Program-made: the position numbers and the translations under genes | The notes under the pieces: model-generated | Database searches by the model: none | What the model was told of the DNA's origin: nothing | Seen by the model: the letters and a program-made list of their open reading frames with translations, nothing else | Assembly (NCBI RefSeq): GCF_000219625.1 | Contig: NC_018209.1 | Location: 930,001-994,000 of the forward strand | Length of the DNA stretch: 64,000 bases | From: Zymoseptoria tritici IPO323 | Taxonomy: Eukaryota > Ascomycota > Dothideomycetes > Mycosphaerellales > Mycosphaerellaceae | Direction: 5' to 3' | Shown: piece after piece, positions 62,261 through 64,000 of the stretch | How positions within the stretch are numbered: the stretch's first letter is position 1 | Layout of the letters: every line of letters begins with the position of its first letter

Positions 62261-64000
62261 ATGACCTCCGGACCTCTCTCCGCCGCCATATCGAGCTTGA
62301 ATGGTGCCTCCGCTACTACCGAACAGAAGCTGCAAGCCGCCAAGAAGCTGAAGAGCCTCATCGTCGGCCAGGATCAACGCAAGGAGTTGGCTGTTAATGA
62401 GGGTGTCGTTCAGCCTCTTGCCAACATCCTGTCCGCCGCCACCAAGTCTACAGGAAAGAGGAACCTCGATGCTCGTGGCGCACGAAACTCTCAGAATGAA
62501 CAATGGAGTATTGAGGATGATCTCACACTACAGGCGGCCCTCATCATTGGAAGACTGGCAGCAGGCGGCTCGATCTTCTTCCCTCCACTTTGTGCCGCTG
62601 ATGTTCCCAAGACACTGGTCGAAGCACTGTCCGCAGGTCTCAGTCCGCGGCTTGTGAATGCCATTCTTCAAGCACTGAAAGAGCTGGCTTCGTCTGCCTC
62701 CACGACCGATGATTCTCCTGTGGACTTTGATTTCTGGTCCACCATCATCAATGTGCAGAGCTTGGCAGTTCTGGACGGCATACTCAAGCAAGACACTTCA
62801 TCATCCGACGGCGCACAGCAGCTGCGTCTCGTCACGGACATCATTTCAGTCCTTCCCGATAGTCGGCCATCGCCAAATGGTATCAAGGCTCTGGTGGTCA
62901 ATTGCGGTGTCCTTGACACCCTCGCCGCTCTCATGGTCTCTCACACCATCAAGGCCTCGATAGTGAGGCCCAACCGTGACTTCCCAAAGCTTCCGCCTGC
63001 TCCTCCTGAGATCTGCCTACCGAGCATCATCGCTGCAATATCAACTGTCATTACTGGATCGAACTATCGCGCGCATAGATTCATCCTGGCAACTCCAATC
63101 TACGAACTTTTCATGCATTCGGGATTGGACGGCAGCGATAGTCGCGCTTCGTTCGACGCCAAGCATGGATTCCAAAACCCGGACATCAGTCTGCTCCCCC
63201 CACTGCACATCCCGACCACCAGGACGGTCTCGCACAATCCAGGCTCAGGCAACTTTCCAGCTCTTCAGACCTTGCAGAGCGTCAAGTATGGCAAGAATCC
63301 ATCAGATACCACACCACTCGTGAGTGACATCGATCACTCGAATTCTGTTTGTGGCTGGCTGCTCGTCTTGATTCGAAGTCTTCACGGTCTCAACAGAATC
63401 AATGCATTGCGTCTGCTTGCGCTTGTCGCAAACGCCATCGAGCAAGATCCAGCGGGTGCGGCACACAAGAGCGAGTTCCAGCAAAAGACCAAAGAGCGTC
63501 AACGGCAGCTCTGTCTTCTCGCTGTGCCACTTGCGGTGCAAATTGTGAAAGACGTCAACGAGGGACAGCTTCCAACCAATCTCCAAGAAAGCCGTGCGCT
63601 AAAAGAACAGGCTTGCGCCGTCCTCGCTCTCCTAATCACATGTCATCGAGATCTCCAGGCCGCCGCTGTCGAAGCGGACGCGATCAAGCAAGTCTGTCCA
63701 ATCCTGAAGAAAAGCTTCGATAACGTCACCCTGGCAAAGCCCATGTGGTCAGCTCGATCCAAGGTCGACGAGCCTACGGATGCACCTGCGACGTGTCGCA
63801 TGGGCAAGGTCGTGTTCCCACCTGAGATCTACCACGCCATGCGGTGCCGCCAAGGTGCACTAAAAGCGCTGGAGGCCATCGCTGCCAAAGAAGACGTCCA
63901 CCGAAAGGCTATCATCGAATCAGGTGTTGTCAGCTGTATCATCGACTCGCTGAAGCCCTTTATTCCCAATGCTGCGTCAAATGCACTCGACAACCGGGTA
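62261..64000 (+). CDS. Armadillo-repeat protein, Vid28/Gid5/ARMC8-like (partial, 3' end outside window)
   Basis: An uninterrupted frame starts at the ATG at 62261 and is still open at the window end (580 codons). It begins MTSGPLSAAISSLNGAS, then shows helical armadillo-like repeats: KLQAAKKLKSLIVGQDQRKE, NEGVVQPLANILSAA, TLQAALIIGRLAAGGS, PRLVNAILQALKELASSAS, ALRLLALVANAIE, QGALKALEAIAAKEDVHRKAIIESGVVSCI (in pieces). The order and the VNEGVVQPL / GVVSCIIDSL phrases fit the ARMC8/Vid28 family, the Gid5 scaffold that docks substrate receptors on the GID/CTLH ubiquitin ligase (degradation of gluconeogenic enzymes in yeast). A GTGAGT at 63319 could be a donor, but the frame reads on sensibly through it. 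Orthology is by pattern only. Confidence 0.65.
   Translation, partial: MTSGPLSAAISSLNGASATTEQKLQAAKKLKSLIVGQDQRKELAVNEGVVQPLANILSAATKSTGKRNLDARGARNSQNEQWSIEDDLTLQAALIIGRLAAGGSIFFPPLCAADVPKTLVEALSAGLSPRLVNAILQALKELASSASTTDDSPVDFDFWSTIINVQSLAVLDGILKQDTSSSDGAQQLRLVTDIISVLPDSRPSPNGIKALVVNCGVLDTLAALMVSHTIKASIVRPNRDFPKLPPAPPEICLPSIIAAISTVITGSNYRAHRFILATPIYELFMHSGLDGSDSRASFDAKHGFQNPDISLLPPLHIPTTRTVSHNPGSGNFPALQTLQSVKYGKNPSDTTPLVSDIDHSNSVCGWLLVLIRSLHGLNRINALRLLALVANAIEQDPAGAAHKSEFQQKTKERQRQLCLLAVPLAVQIVKDVNEGQLPTNLQESRALKEQACAVLALLITCHRDLQAAAVEADAIKQVCPILKKSFDNVTLAKPMWSARSKVDEPTDAPATCRMGKVVFPPEIYHAMRCRQGALKALEAIAAKEDVHRKAIIESGVVSCIIDSLKPFIPNAASNALDNRV

Overview
The window is nuclear DNA of a filamentous ascomycete (Pezizomycotina). 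The style of the genes suggests Dothideomycetes, but I cannot confirm order or species without a search. The evidence is short introns (about 45-150 bp) with GTAAGT/GTATGT-like donors, CTAAC/CTGAC branch sites and CAG/TAG acceptors. Most genes code for conserved eukaryotic housekeeping proteins, and there are fungus-specific regulators (MedA-like, Zn2Cys6, Ams2/GATA, Pho80-type cyclin). There is no operon structure, no CRISPR array, no complete transposon and no RNA gene that I can defend.

Layout. 1-1137: 5' end of a MedA-like developmental regulator (minus), followed by about 4.2 kb with no convincing gene. 5.4-11.8 kb: RRN7 (Pol I initiation), eIF5A, VPS52 (GARP) and the ubiquitin-L40 fusion. 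12.4-18.3 kb: palmitoyl-protein thioesterase, an FHA protein of the Tos4/Plm2 type, and a Gfo/Idh/MocA oxidoreductase. 19.1-27.7 kb: a 6-phosphofructo-2-kinase with a degenerate phosphatase half, TOM40, a 2-oxoglutarate/Fe(II) oxygenase and a large Zn2Cys6 factor. 28.8-37.5 kb: IBA57, a DnaJ-RRM (DNAJC17/Cwf23-like) protein, DCP2 and a salicylate-hydroxylase-like FAD monooxygenase. 37.5-38.6 kb: a gene-free stretch with a degenerate tandem repeat. 38.6-47.5 kb: dihydroxyacetone kinase, SmD2, an Ams2/SPT21-GATA protein and an F-box protein. 48.8-55.5 kb: ER glucosidase I, PEX4, RNase H1 and a small DUF202-like membrane protein. 56.3-64 kb: a second Gfo/Idh/MocA oxidoreductase, EMC7, an uncharacterised protein, a Pho80-type cyclin and the 5' part of an armadillo-repeat Vid28/Gid5/ARMC8-like gene that runs off the end.

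The genes do not form one pathway. Loose themes are RNA and gene-expression machinery (RRN7, eIF5A, L40, SmD2, DNAJC17-like, DCP2, RNase H1), membrane and organelle biogenesis (VPS52, TOM40, EMC7, glucosidase I, PEX4, IBA57), and S-phase control (the Tos4-like and Ams2-like genes, both with MCB-like motifs upstream).

Exon models were built by hand, by joining reading frames across splice sites so that the phase matches and family motifs continue. I found no clear new multi-gene system. The observations most worth checking are the degenerate approximately 32-bp repeat family, the Ams2-like gene (expanded GATA loop and an intron whose retention would give a finger-less protein), the kinase with an inactivated phosphatase, and three stop-free introns whose length is a multiple of three.
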